Of a stretch of DNA of 64,000 nt, positions 1 through 9,901 are shown piece after piece. The DNA comes from Escarpia spicata (lineage: Eukaryota > Annelida > Polychaeta > Sabellida > Siboglinidae), in contig OZ023213.1 in the NCBI GenBank assembly GCA_963995525.1, forward strand, positions 18,363,965-18,427,964, in the 5' to 3' direction. How positions within the stretch are numbered: the stretch's first letter is position 1; each line of letters starts with the position of its first letter. The translations under genes were made by a program, and so were the position numbers. Below the pieces are notes generated by a model. The model was not told the DNA's origin and did not search any database. It worked only from the letters and a program-made list of their open reading frames with translations.

Positions 1-689
1 CCATAGATATGCGTTACGCTTCTATAATTGTCACAGAGACACAGCGGGTTGTTCCATGCAAATTCTACAAATGTTTACAACTGTATATAGTGTAGTGGCG
101 GCACGTATTCGTGGGTCTAATTGGGGGTCGTATTGCAAATACGATGCAATCGAATAACGAAAATTGTTATTGGCGTGGGCATACCGTGAATGAGGTTCTA
201 CTTTTCAGCCACGGTTATTTAATTTCCGGTGCGATAAATTGCTAATCGACCGGTCGGGCACAATGTTGTCAGTGCAGACTGGATACATGTATTTATAGTA
301 GTATAATTATGAACGAAAATTCTGGTCTAATTGCCTGCTAATACTTCATAATACATACATGACATGCTGAACGAAATAATAAGTACGCGATTGTTAATTA
401 CAAACACAGCTCTGACTGATGCGACGGTAATAAGGTAATTACAGTGTTTCGCATATTAAAGGCATTTGTTAATGACCACATGACACATATTGAAATGATG
501 GTGGGAGCGTTGCATACCAATAATCCGCGTATTCTATATGGATTAACACCCACTGTATGCAAGCAAAAATATAAACGTGTTGGAAACCAATATAATATTG
601 TATAACATGATCGATTGTTTTGGGGAATGTCCATACTATAAAAAGTACAATGGTAATGCTAATACCGTAATATATAAGTTTTATCTTAT
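1..689. other. Intergenic, nothing recognised
   Basis: AT-rich sequence. The short open frames have no recognisable domain or codon character. I see no gene, RNA or repeat that I can support here. Confidence 0.5.
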
Positions 690-835
690 TGCTGTTATTG
701 TTGTTGTTATTGTAGTTGTTATTATTGTTGTTGTTGTTATTGTAGTTGTTATTATTGTTGTTGTTGTTGTCGGTGGTGTTGCTGCTGTTATTGTTGCTAT
801 TGTTGGTGTTGTTCTTTTATTATTATTATTATTAT
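690..835. repeat. GTT/ATT trinucleotide microsatellite
   Basis: Imperfect run of GTT, ATT and GTA triplets. Because the period is 3, it gives poly-Val/Ile open frames on plus and poly-Thr on minus, which are artefacts. Confidence 0.9.
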
Positions 836-959
836 GTTCCTTTACACGTCTTGCAGCTGTCTGTCGCTCTTGATTATCCTCTTCGTCTTTAGTCGTCAGC
901 CAATCTCTTGAGTACATTCCCCTTTGTGTTGGCTACTTTGCATATAATAGTATATCTTT

Positions 960-1292
960 TGAAGCTGGTGAGGAGTCAACTAAATAAGGTCGGGCAGTGG
1001 AGCGAATGGGAAAAGAAAGTCTAGCGAAGAAAGCATATTATGACAGTGGAAGGCAAATGAGACGAAGACCACCAAGACTGAGATGGGAGGATTGTATGTA
1101 AAGAGATGCTTTGAGGGATTGGGAGAGGAGCGGGAAACGAGAGTGAAGGATAGAGTGGAGTGGGGTAGGCTGGTGGAGACAACGGTGCAAGAACAGTGGG
1201 GGAAGAAAATAAAACAAACCGAGAACCAGTATCGATCGAGGTCAGCCTCACTGCGGACATTCAGGGAAAAGACGAACACAACAAACCTATAA
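960..1292 (+). mobile_element. LINE 3' end remnant, weak
   Basis: The plus-strand conceptual translation near 1060-1180 has an RPPRLRWEDC-like string followed by a stretch resembling a VEWGRLVE ending. This resembles the extreme C-terminus of many RTE/CR1-type reverse transcriptases. Frames are interrupted by stops and shifts, so it is a dead fragment at best. The rest of 836-2000 shows nothing I recognise, apart from a GGCAG/GGGGCAGTTGCCC-like stretch at 1887-1920 that may come from a hAT-type element. Confidence 0.35.
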
Positions 1293-2099
1293 ATTACTCT
1301 GACCAAAACATTATAGTATTTTTGTCTATGGTCTGTTGAAGAATTGCCTTTTACACTCCTGCTCGCTTTGTTAGTTGATTTCGTGGCTCATTAACCAATT
1401 ACTTTGCTATGATCTGATTCATAATTACACGTCAACATTACGCATTTCAACCAACACAAAATGGCATAAACATTTATTTAGCTATACGTTTGTTATGTAG
1501 CTCATCGAACTAACTTCGCGCAAACAGTCGACATGTTGATAACTAAAGGACTCTTAAGGAATATTATAGCATACTGCAATAAGGACTATGGAGTATAATC
1601 CTAGTCGAAGTCAGTGGGCATCGATTGACAGCCAAAATCAATAGATCTAAGTGCGTCAGGTAATCCGCAACTGAGTGACCACTTCAGGTTATCTACTTAG
1701 CCCTGGCTTAACAGAATGACTCAACGCGTATTGATTGTGTTGGTCTGTGTGCGAGGTCTTTGCAGAGCACTAGTTCCCGCTAGGTCTTCGTAGGAACGAC
1801 GAGGAGCTCTTTCTGGCGGCGGCTGACTTCCTGCACAAAGCTCTCCATTAGGAACTGTGGCCACGTACAGTCATTGCTGTATTTAGGGCAGGGCAGACGG
1901 GGCAGTTGCCCAGGGACCTCCACAATTTAATGTTTATTGGTGCCGCCACAAAACGCTTTTTGCGTAAGCCTAATTTCTTTGCGATCGAAACGTCTTAGGC
2001 GTAACTTTGATGGTTTAATATGATGCGAATTGATGTTCTAAATGGACAAACATCGTACTTTGCAATAAAGTCCCCATTGTACGTAGAAGGTATAGAGAG

Positions 2100-2455
2100 G
2101 AGTTATAATAATTATGATACGATGTTGTTGTTTATCGCCCATCCTTTCATCGTCTATTGCTGTTATGTCGAGACTTTCTCTCGCTTCGTCCCTTCTTGGC
2201 CCCTGCAAAAGTTTATGCTCAAAAGGACACAACACCCGCTTTTGTTTTGCTGAGTCATGTTGGTCGATCACGTACTGTCCTCCCCCAGCAGCCAGGGTCG
2301 TATTAAAGTTCTTCAGGGATGTCTTCATTGTGTCTATGTATCGTTTGTTTTGCCCTCAGCGAGAGCGGGTCCCGTTTGACAGTTCACAGTAAAACACCTC
2401 TGGTAGACGTGTGTCTGGCATTCTGACCACATGGCCAACCCATCTCAGCGATGTC
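2100..2455 (-). mobile_element. LINE reverse-transcriptase 3' tail
   Basis: On the minus strand the translation begins with GHVVRMPDTRLP and continues with a Gly/Arg-rich GQNKRYIDTMK segment. This is the characteristic C-terminal tail of endonuclease-reverse-transcriptase LINEs in invertebrates. No RT catalytic motif is present, so it is a severely 5'-truncated copy. The frame runs about 100 codons and is followed toward lower coordinates by non-homologous sequence. The clade assignment (CR1/Jockey/RTE-like) is inference from a short segment. Confidence 0.55.
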
Positions 2456-2558
2456 TGCTCCAGCCTGAGCAGACAATATCCGATCAATCACTGCCCAGGG
2501 GCTTCCATATCATAATAAATAAATCCAAACTCTGGTCACAGTTGGACAGTAATCTCAT

Positions 2559-2565
2559 GCCGCGG

Positions 2566-2613
<48 letters not shown>

Positions 2614-2620
2614 CCGCGGC
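2559..2620. repeat. Perfect 62-bp palindrome with (TA)n core
   Basis: GCCGCGGCCT arms flank an uninterrupted (TA)n tract and close with AGGCCGCGGC. The whole 62 bases are self-complementary, so the strand can form a cruciform or hairpin. There is no evidence of a function. Confidence 0.9.
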
Positions 2621-2975
2621 TTTATAAGATTTTAGTAATTTCACATCTGATGGTTGAGACGGTCGTCGTGCAACGGGACATGTTCGTGTTTGGGATGACA
2701 TGATAGTGAACTTCCTCGACTGTGCTACCGGCAGGTCCGCAGTGTGGATTCTAAATAGCACTGAGACCTAGACGGAGCTTCGACGAAGCGGAAGAAGGTT
2801 TGGGTTTTTGGCGCGAAGCCTGCATGCCTGGCTATCTATATGTACTTGCGGTGATCAACAGCTGTAATGACCGATAGAAGATGGATTGTCCGACCGACGT
2901 CAGTGAATGACACGAGAGAGCTCGAGGAGGATTCCTCACCTTCAGACGGCGTCGACAAATGATGTATACTTGTCA

Positions 2976-3355
2976 TAGGCGGATCCAGGGGGCATGGGCG
3001 ACAATTGGAATTTCCTTTGGAATGAGCCCGCACTAGCGTAACGTGCCCCATAAACCTTTCAATGTTGGTGTTTTGGGGAAAAGTGTTGATATTTTTGGCG
3101 AACCTCAAGGGGGGTGCAACTGGAAGCTTTTGGAGAGCCTCAAGTGTTGGCATTTTTGGCGAGTTTCGGAGGGAGGTAATTGGATGTTTTTGGAGAGTAT
3201 GAAACGTAGCTTTTTGTGGGTTGCAATTGGAAGATTTTGGAGAGCATCAAGTGTTGGTATTTTGGCGAGACTCAAGGTTGGTATTTTGGCGAGCCTCAAG
3301 GGTTGCAATTGGAATGTGTTTGCACCCGCTCAGACTACCCTGTCTAGATCCGCCC
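2976..3355. mobile_element. Short nonautonomous transposon-like repeat
   Basis: The left end carries TAGGCGGATCCAGGGG and the right end carries CTAGATCCGCC, giving imperfect terminal inverted repeats. The interior repeats phrases such as TTTTGGCGAG and CCTCAAG with a loose 40-50 bp rhythm. There is no coding capacity. The GGCGGATC ends recall nonautonomous DNA elements of hAT type, but the superfamily is a guess. Confidence 0.5.
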
Positions 3356-3700
3356 GTTTATTATAGTATTACGCTGGAGTTCTGCTCCATTGTGGTCCAT
3401 CAGCGCCGCTACCATAACGCTGCAGGGACCAGGCACAGTAAATATTCATGTTGTGTTTCATTAAAACATAGGACCTAGACAGTTGCGATATTTGTTTAAA
3501 AAAACCTTTGATGTGAACTGAATTAATTTGATCAGACATATTAGCAAGTTTAATAACAGAAGGTATGACAGTGGAGTGATGCAGTTTTTGAAGGTGCTCG
3601 GCGTAGATATCGTTTGTCAATTTTCTTCGCGTAACACAAGAAGGTGCAGTATTATACATGGTTATTTTCATATCGATAGCCATGGTTTCAAAGGAACTGG

Positions 3701-3790
3701 AGCATAGGCGGATCAAGGGGGCCTAGGTGGCACGTGCCCCCTAAACCATTGGAATTTGGCGTGCCCGTAGACCATTGTAAATGGGCCTCG
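3701..3790. repeat. Second partial copy of the GGCGGATC repeat
   Basis: CATAGGCGGATCAAGGGGG and the following GTGCCCC(C)TAAACC phrase repeat the start of the 2976-3355 element. The copy is truncated. About 70 bp further on, Polinton coding homology begins abruptly, so this marks the flank of the Polinton fragment. Confidence 0.55.
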
Positions 3791-3857
3791 TTTTTTGGTA
3801 AATATTTTGACAGTTCCTCAATTCCGTTTTTCATTACTATTTCTGAGAAGATAAAAC

Positions 3858-4444
3858 GTTACCCTCAACAGAGGGACGACGGTATCCCCGACCACACGTG
3901 GTTCCACAACGTCGGTGTAGACGTATAGCAAGTAAAAACCCTGCGCCATATCTACCACAGATTCGGCTTTAACGTAATAATAATCTGGTCCTGCTTCTTC
4001 GGGTGTGGTGTAAACATCCTGGCTTAAACCTAGCAAACGCTGAAGTGTCAACGAATACACTGAGAATGAGATGTTTTCTACCATGTGTATAGTCACTTTT
4101 TGTGTGATGTCACTGTAGCTCAGTTTTATTTGCTTCTCTTTTATCGGTGACTTTACGATTCTGTTGATTGCACGAGTGAGCGCTTGGGGACTACCGTAGT
4201 GGCCTGCCTCGTTATTCACCACATAACGCGTACCATCAACATTCACGGCAAAATAAACGTCCTCTTCTCTCACGTTGTACCAACTGTGCGGATATTGAAT
4301 CTCCACCAGTCCACACTCCCACTGACCGACTAAACTGATGCGTTGTGGCAAAGCCGTGACATAGTGGGTCAACGTGTTGTCGGGATTTAACTCCATAGAC
4401 GCGTTGCTGGGCAATGTCAGGTAAAAATCAGACGACATGTTCAT
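3858..4444 (-). pseudogene. Polinton capsid-type protein, C-terminally truncated
   Basis: The frame starts at 4444 (a second Met lies at 4438) and the N-terminus reads SSDFYLTLPSNASM. It is followed by a GQWECGLVEIQYPHSWYN block, and further on comes VVEPRVVGDT. From memory these blocks are conserved in a Polinton protein of several hundred residues, in the capsid gene neighbourhood. Whether it is the minor capsid (penton) or another virion-type protein I cannot settle. Homology stops at about 3858 and the frame then runs 13 codons through unrelated DNA to a stop at 3818. Its start overlaps the end of the upstream membrane-protein frame. Confidence 0.75.
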
Positions 4445-4698
4445 CGCGTTTCATAGACGGATTAGGTAACAGGTATCCCAGGCAACTGCTCAACAAAGCC
4501 GTCCACAGTTTAGTTTCCGGCTACTTTAGTCAAGTTGTAGATACTGACCAATATAACGGTGTACAGTATGACGATTTGGCAGAAGAAGACGATTTCCGAT
4601 TTCGGGCATGTATTTCCAAACAACACCCAACGTCTGCTGTTACTTCCGGTATCTTCGAGCTCTGTGTTTTCGAATCGAACGTCCGTCGTATCTTCCAT
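4428..4698 (-). pseudogene. Polinton small membrane protein, frameshifted
   Basis: The frame opens at 4698 with about 62 residues: an acidic N-terminus, then VLFGNTCPKSEIVFFCQIVI and a hydrophobic stretch, so one predicted membrane span. The first frame ends at 4510. The next frame continues with a second hydrophobic stretch ending in LLPNPS and a short basic tail, stopping at 4428, which indicates a 1-2 nt indel near 4505. A small protein with this pattern often lies next to the integrase in Polintons (recollection of the family). It has its own TATA/initiator promoter inside the end of the integrase gene. Confidence 0.65.
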
Positions 4699-4702
4699 AA
4701 CA

Positions 4703-4739
4703 CGAATGACGGCTCGACTGGTGTGTACTAACCTTTATA
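4703..4739 (-). promoter_or_regulatory. TATA-initiator promoter of the membrane-protein gene
   Basis: On minus, TATAAAGG (4739-4732) lies 31 bp upstream of the A of an initiator TCATTCG (4709-4703), and the ATG follows 10 nt after that A. The TATA box is formed by the last codons of the integrase ORF (Tyr-Lys-Gly then stop), so the promoter is embedded in the preceding gene. Confidence 0.7.
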
Positions 4740-5012
4740 CGCGACGAGTGACGCCTTATCCAACCAGCTGTTAAACGAGTCTGAATACCCTACCCACTTG
4801 ACCAGGACCTGTGTCTTTCTTCCTCGCTTGCGCTGCTGCAACACTTTCTCGATACGATAGAGTTTATCCTTGGTCACAACCACTTTCTGTAGTTCTTGTT
4901 CGTAAAATGTTCCCTCTATCGGCGTGTCTTCATCATCAATCAAACGATAAACAGGCGGATCGGAACGATGAACTGTTTTGACGGTAAATATCACGTCACT
5001 CCAGTTGGGTAG
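4728..5012 (-). pseudogene. Polinton integrase, C-terminal chromodomain part
   Basis: About 94 codons end at the stop 4728-4730. The visible chromodomain core reads YRIEKVLQQR, then TQVLVKWVGY and NSWLDKASL, with the aromatic and acidic positions expected for a chromodomain. The methyl-lysine reader is thought to steer integration. It is separated from the catalytic core (9902-10723) by the nested Gypsy. The reading frame enters directly from the Gypsy target duplication, so core and chromodomain were one gene before insertion. The 3' end carries the TATA box of the next gene. Confidence 0.85.
5008..5012. repeat. Target-site duplication, left copy (GGTAG)
   Basis: GGTAG sits immediately before the LTR at 5013 and again at 9897-9901 immediately after the other LTR. 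A 5-bp duplication is typical of Ty3/Gypsy integration. Confidence 0.93.
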
Positions 5013-5171
5013 TGAAGTGATTCGCTATGATAGGTATAATGACGTTCAGCTATGCACAAACACTCGATCCAGGCTGATCGGCTAACTCACCAACTGGTGT
5101 TTATTGGGCGTAGTGATACATGCGATAATGTAGTTCGCTATAGCAATTATGGTATGTGCTATATCACAACA
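5013..5171 (-). repeat. 3' LTR of nested Gypsy
   Basis: 159 bp, starting TG and ending CA on either strand. It is identical to 9738-9896 except for three substitutions (A/G near 5038, C/A near 5075, G/A near 5132). Confidence 0.95.
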
Positions 5172-5182
5172 TCTCCCTCTGC
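5172..5182 (-). other. Polypurine tract of nested Gypsy
   Basis: On minus, GCAGAGGGAGA abuts the 3' LTR. It is the expected plus-strand primer for reverse transcription. Confidence 0.8.
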
Positions 5183-5383
5183 AGAAATAAAAGTGAACGA
5201 TATACATAGAACTAGAACAATAATTATGAATATGAGATTATGAGTAAGCTTATATAACACAGAACTATTCTAACGTAATTGTATAGTCAATTAATAACTA
5301 GTCAAAATTACTCATTGCTGAATCTGGCCGGCTTCCTGATCACGCGCCCTGATCGTCGGATCGCTGGTTCGGAGGGCGGTGTG

Positions 5384-8305
5384 TCACCGGTCGTTGACGG
5401 GCACCGCGACCGGTTGGTCGGAGGTGTCGTCGTCGTCCAGCGGGTCACGGAATGTCACGGATCTTGGAGTTGGCGTCAACACCAGCTCTCTCAGATGGGA
5501 CCTTGTTCTGCGCAGACGCGTGCCATTTGGCGTCTGTACGATGTATGAACGCGGTTCTGTGCTCTGCGCGATGATCTCTCCAGGGCACCATTGGTGTGTT
5601 TCCTTGTTCAGGATTCGCACGCGTTGCCCAGCATGCAGCGGAGCGAGCTCTGGACCCGCGTGTCGGTCGTGGTCCCGTATCATTCGATCTCTGCGTCGCT
5701 CGAGTTGCTCGTTGTTCGATTGCTGGCTCTGCGTCAGCGTCGGGTGGTGACTCGGTAGGGTAGTGCGCACAGGTCTGTTGAACAAGATTTCACTCGGGCT
5801 AGATAGATGACTATCCAGCGGCGTGCATCGATGGTGTTGTAAGGCAATTAGCACGTCGCTGCCCGTCTTCGCACATTTCTGTATGACCGCTTTCACCGCC
5901 CTGACCTGTCTCTCAATGAGTCCGTTGGATTGAGGATATCTGGGTGATGTTGTAGTGTGTTTGACGTTCCACTTCTTACACATGTCGTGGAATGGTTGCC
6001 CTACATACTGTGGGCCATTGTCAGTCACTATTTCCAGTGGTGGTGAGAACATGCTGAATCATTCTGCTGACATGTTCGCGATGGCAGAACTGGTTGTTGA
6101 CTGCATCTTCTGGACGAGGTAGAACTTTGAGTGAAAGTCGCTAATCAGCAGGTAGTTGTTTCCTTTGACCTGGAACATGTCGCTTGCCACTTTAGTCCAC
6201 GGTGTTGATGGTACGTCGTGGGCGAGGAGAGGTTGTTGTTGGTGTTCTGGCTGATTCTCCTGGCAGGCTGCGCAGGTTTTCACCATTGTCTCTATGTCTT
6301 TGTGAATGTTTGGCCAGTAAACTGATTCACGCATCAGTCGTCTGGTCTTCTCGATTCCGAGATGTGCTTCGTGGAGCTGGCCTAGGATGTCTTTCCTCAT
6401 CGCCTCAGGAATGATGACCTGTCTCCCTTTGAAGATGACGCCATCAGAGATGCCAATTTCGTCGCGATAGGACCAGTATTGGCGAAGGTCCTGTGGCAGA
6501 TCTCTGATCGTGTTGGGCCACCCGCTGTAGACCACTTGCTGGAGGGCTCGCAGTGTGCGGTCTGAGGTGGACAACTCTCGAAGCTGAGCACGTTTGTCGA
6601 TGCTAAAGTTGATTAGATCGATGCTGTCGATGACGTTTTCCACTTCTTCATCTTGCACGACAGCATCCACAGCCACGTCCAGTGGGATCTCAGCGTTGTT
6701 CTTCGGGTTGGGGAGCCTCGACAGAACGTCGGCAATGATCATCTTGTTGCCTGGTCGATACACAAGTTGGAAGTCGTACCCCTGTAGCTTGATCAGGAGT
6801 CGCTGGAGACGTGGAGGTGCACTCTTCAGCGGCTTGTTGTGTATCGTTATCAAAGGCTTGTGGTCTGTTATGACAACGAACTGCTTTCCGAACAGGTAGG
6901 TGTGGAATTTTTGGATGCCATTTACGATCGCTAGTGTCTCACGTTCGATGTTCGAATAGGCTGACTGGGCTGGGGTGAGTGTCTTCGATGCGAACGCCAC
7001 GGGTTTGTTGTTCTGCAGCAGACAGGCACCCAACCCTTTCTGCGATGCGTCGACTTCCAGCGTCGTTTCCTTCTGTGGATGGTAGTACGCCAGACACGAT
7101 TCGTTGCTGATACATCTCTTCAGATCGTCATAGGTGTGTTGGTGGTCCTCGTGCCACGTGAATGGTACGTCCTTTTTGAGGAGTTCTCTCAAGGGTGCCA
7201 CCTTGTCCGCAAAGTGAGGTATGTACGCTGCAAGGTAGTTCATCAGGCCGATGCATCGCTGCAGGTCCTCCTTGTCCTGAGGGGTCGGCATCATGCGTAA
7301 GTCCTCAATCTTGCTCGGGTCCGGTCTAATTCCGTCTTGGCCGTAGACTGACCCGAAGAAGACGATCTCGTGGGTCTTCACGACACATTTCTTCGAGTTG
7401 AAGACGAGACCTTCCTCACTAGCGACCTGCATCAGTCTCAGCAGGTTCTTGTCGTGCTCCACGTCGTCTCGACCATACACGACTACGTCGTCTGCGATGC
7501 CGACGCAACCTGGCGTCCTGGCTAGTATGAGGTCCATGGCCTGCTGGAATAGGTCTTGGGATACGCACAGGCCAAACGGAAGCCTCTTGTAGCAATACCT
7601 GCCGAAAGGTGTGCGGAAGGTCGTCAGTTCCTGACTGGCCTCGTCGAGGTGGATGGACCAATACCCAGCCTTGGCATCCATCTTGGAGAAGACGCGTGCC
7701 TCTGCAAACTCAGGATTGAGCTCTTCTAGAGTCGGTATTTTGTGTGGGCACCGCTTGAGGCTGTCGTTGAGACGCTTAGGGTCTAGGCAGACTCTTAACG
7801 AACCATCCCGCTTCACAGTCGTGGTGATTGATGAGCACCAGTCCGTGTGGTACTCGATCTTGCGGATGATACCATCACTTTCCATATTGTCCAATTCTCG
7901 TTGGAGTTTCTCTTTGAGGTGAATGCTGCACTTGCGTGGTGCATCGATTGATGGTTGCACATCTGGTTTCAGTACTAGGCTAACCTTCCCATCGAAGCTA
8001 CCTATGCGGTCGAACTGCTCTGGAAAACGCCTCTTCAGATCATCCACGGACTTCACGGTCACCGCATGTTGGGTTGTTTTGTCTCTCGACTTGACTGCAT
8101 TGATGGTGACGATTTTCATCTGTTCACATGCTCGCAAGCCTAAGATTGATGGCCCGTCGACATCGACGACGTAGAATTTGTACTTTCTCCACTGGCATTC
8201 TTTGTACTGGCAGAGTATTTTCATTGCACCGCAGCATTTTATCTCGCCACCATTGTAGGCTGTCAGTGTTCGGTACGGGCTCAACTTTGGTTGTCCACTG
8301 GTCAC
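5384..8305 (-). pseudogene. pol: Gypsy pol: protease end, RT, RNase H, integrase
   Basis: The first frame is 748 codons (8305-6059). The RT shows the YWSIHLDE and LPFGLC blocks and the catalytic box reads IADD instead of YADD. RNase H shows LEVDASQKG, ERETLAIV and VITDHKPL. The integrase zinc domain has His-His-Cys-Cys (LHEAHLG to CAAC). An in-frame TGA at 6059-6061 interrupts between the first Asp (VASDMF) and second Asp (VTDNGP) of the integrase. The frame then continues 222 codons to 5384 with the catalytic Glu (SNGLIERQ). The C-terminus is basic, with no chromodomain seen. One nonsense mutation thus inactivates an otherwise long pol. The frame meets the gag-protease frame by a shift near 8300. 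Confidence 0.93.
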
Positions 8306-9346
8306 CGTACATTTGTCGTGCTATGCGTATGGGCAGTGTGTTGCCCGAAGCGCCAGTATCAACCTTCAGTTTGAGTTCGTGGACGCCCTTCATGTCAGCG
8401 CACACAATGTTAAGTTGAGCGTACACTTCGTCACGTGGAGAGTCTGTGCAGCGACCCGGGTTTTCTGTCGTCATCGTGCTGAATGACTTCGTGTAGACTT
8501 CGCCTTCACTTTCACTTTCGTAGTCCGGGTTCTCGTTTTCTGTTTGGTAGCCAGAAAGTTCATGGATTGGTTTATCTGGTCTGCGGCGACTGTCACGTCG
8601 GCTTCGGCTCTTTGGCTGGCTATCACGTCGTTTGCGATACCTTTGTTGTTCATCTTTCTGTTTCTTCCTACAACACTTGGCCCAGTGCCCGATGCCATCG
8701 CAGTGCTTGCATCTGTCTTTGTATGCAGGGCACTGCCTCGGTGCGTGTGACAATGCACAGTTTCTGCACGCGTTTCGGTGCTTTACCTCACTGATGGACG
8801 TGTGATGTGTGGATAATGTTTGTAGGGACGCTTTTCCGGCGACTATGGCCTCGTACTTGCGTGCCTCTTGCAGTACACTCCTCATGTCGTACCCTTTGTT
8901 TTGGTCTAGCAAATGCTTCTGCAACAGTTCATGAGGTGTACTCGCTATGATGACCTCAGTGACTCGCTCCACTAGCTCACATTCATCAAAGTCGCACAAA
9001 CTGCCTTAATGACGCGCTCTGTTGACAAACTCGTCTCTACTTTCTCGCTCTGTTTGACGAAATGTCATCAGTTCCATTCTGTGGATGCGAAAGTTCAACC
9101 GTATGTCTAGTTGGTCTTCAAACAGCTTATAGAGTTTTGCGGGATCTTGCTTGTCTGTGTCTGATAGCATTGACGCATTTAAACGCTTGAGTCCTTCATT
9201 ACCAACAGCAATCTGAATTTTGATTGCCTGTTTAGCTGGGTCAATGACATTCTCGTCTGTGAGTATCAGTGTCATTCGCTGTTTAAAGAGTTTGAATGTT
9301 CTGCGATGTTATCGCCTTCCCAGTTCATAGTTGGGTATTTTGCCAT
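8124..9346 (-). pseudogene. gag: Gypsy gag and protease start
   Basis: The likely start is ATG at 9346, which runs about 16 codons before a frameshift near 9295. The frame then continues 9275-9006 and, after an in-frame TAA at 9006-9008, from 8999 onward. The capsid-type region is helical and charged. Two nucleocapsid knuckles follow: CRNC...H...C and CKHCDGIGHWAKC. A basic Arg/Ser-rich tail comes next. A retropepsin active site LKVDTGASGNT lies about 8360-8330, after which coding passes to the pol frame. One frameshift and one stop make gag defective in this copy. Confidence 0.88.
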
Positions 9347-9724
9347 TGTTAGCTGGTTATGTGTTGCACAGTGTGTAAGGTATAGCTACTGTAGCCTGGC
9401 GACCGCTTTTATGGGTCCGGCTTTACGTAGGCTTATATAAAACTAACACTGTCACAGTTCACAAAGACACTAACGGTGTGCATGTGCGATGCTGTCGCCT
9501 CCTGGTGATCAGTTGACAACTTCTCCGACGTTGGTGGCGCCTTCTTGTGATCAGCTTTGACAACTTCTTCGACGTTGTCTGCATCTGCGTGACGCCATTT
9601 TGTTTGACTTTCGTTTCAACTAAACGTTTCGTTTGCGGCTTGTTAAGCTGGTAGCGCATTCAGTAACAATAGTTATAGTTCGTACACTGTTACCGCTGTT
9701 TGTAGTCGATATTCGCTCGTTTTT
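9347..9724 (-). other. Gypsy 5' leader, no gene
   Basis: Untranslated leader between the primer binding site and gag. It contains a near-duplicated pair of phrases (GATCAG...GACAACTTCT) at about 9508-9530 and 9550-9572. No other signal is seen. Confidence 0.6.
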
Positions 9725-9737
9725 ACCGCTGCCACCA
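9725..9737 (-). other. Primer binding site, tRNA-Leu type
   Basis: ACCGCTGCCACCA on plus directly abuts the 5' LTR. It equals the 3' end of metazoan tRNA-Leu (acceptor stem of the GGTAGCG-starting isoacceptors plus CCA), recalled from known tRNA sequences. The element would therefore prime with tRNA-Leu. Confidence 0.8.
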
Positions 9738-9896
9738 TGAAGTGATTCGCTATGATAGGTATGATGACGTTCAGCTATGCACAAACACTCGATCCAGGAT
9801 GATCGGCTAACTCACCAACTGGTGTTTATTGGGCGTAGTGATACATACGATAATGTAGTTCGCTATAGCAATTATGGTATGTGCTATATCACAACA
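9738..9896 (-). repeat. 5' LTR of nested Gypsy
   Basis: 159 bp, TG...CA, pairing with 5013-5171. Transcription would run leftward from here. Confidence 0.95.
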
Positions 9897-9901
9897 GGTA
9901 G
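9897..9901. repeat. Target-site duplication, right copy (GGTAG)
   Basis: Second copy of the 5-bp duplication described at 5008-5012. Confidence 0.93.

Larger units (their letters stand above)
5013..9896 (-). mobile_element. Ty3/Gypsy LTR retrotransposon, structurally complete
   Basis: The element is 4,884 bp on the minus strand, bounded by two 159-bp LTRs that differ at only three positions (about 2%) and by a 5-bp target duplication. The order from its 5' end (right side) is LTR, tRNA-Leu-type primer binding site, gag with two zinc knuckles, protease, reverse transcriptase, RNase H, integrase, polypurine tract, LTR. The domain order RT-RNase H-integrase assigns it to Ty3/Gypsy. Coding is broken by at least one gag frameshift, one gag nonsense codon and one pol TGA, so this copy is not autonomous. 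It landed in the Polinton integrase gene. Confidence 0.96.

Noticed and set aside
577..917. Poly-Val/Ile and poly-Thr frames
   Set aside because: They come from the GTT/ATT microsatellite.
6202..8418. Several plus-strand ORFs of 60-100 codons
   Set aside because: Antisense shadows of the nested Gypsy pol; no domain content.
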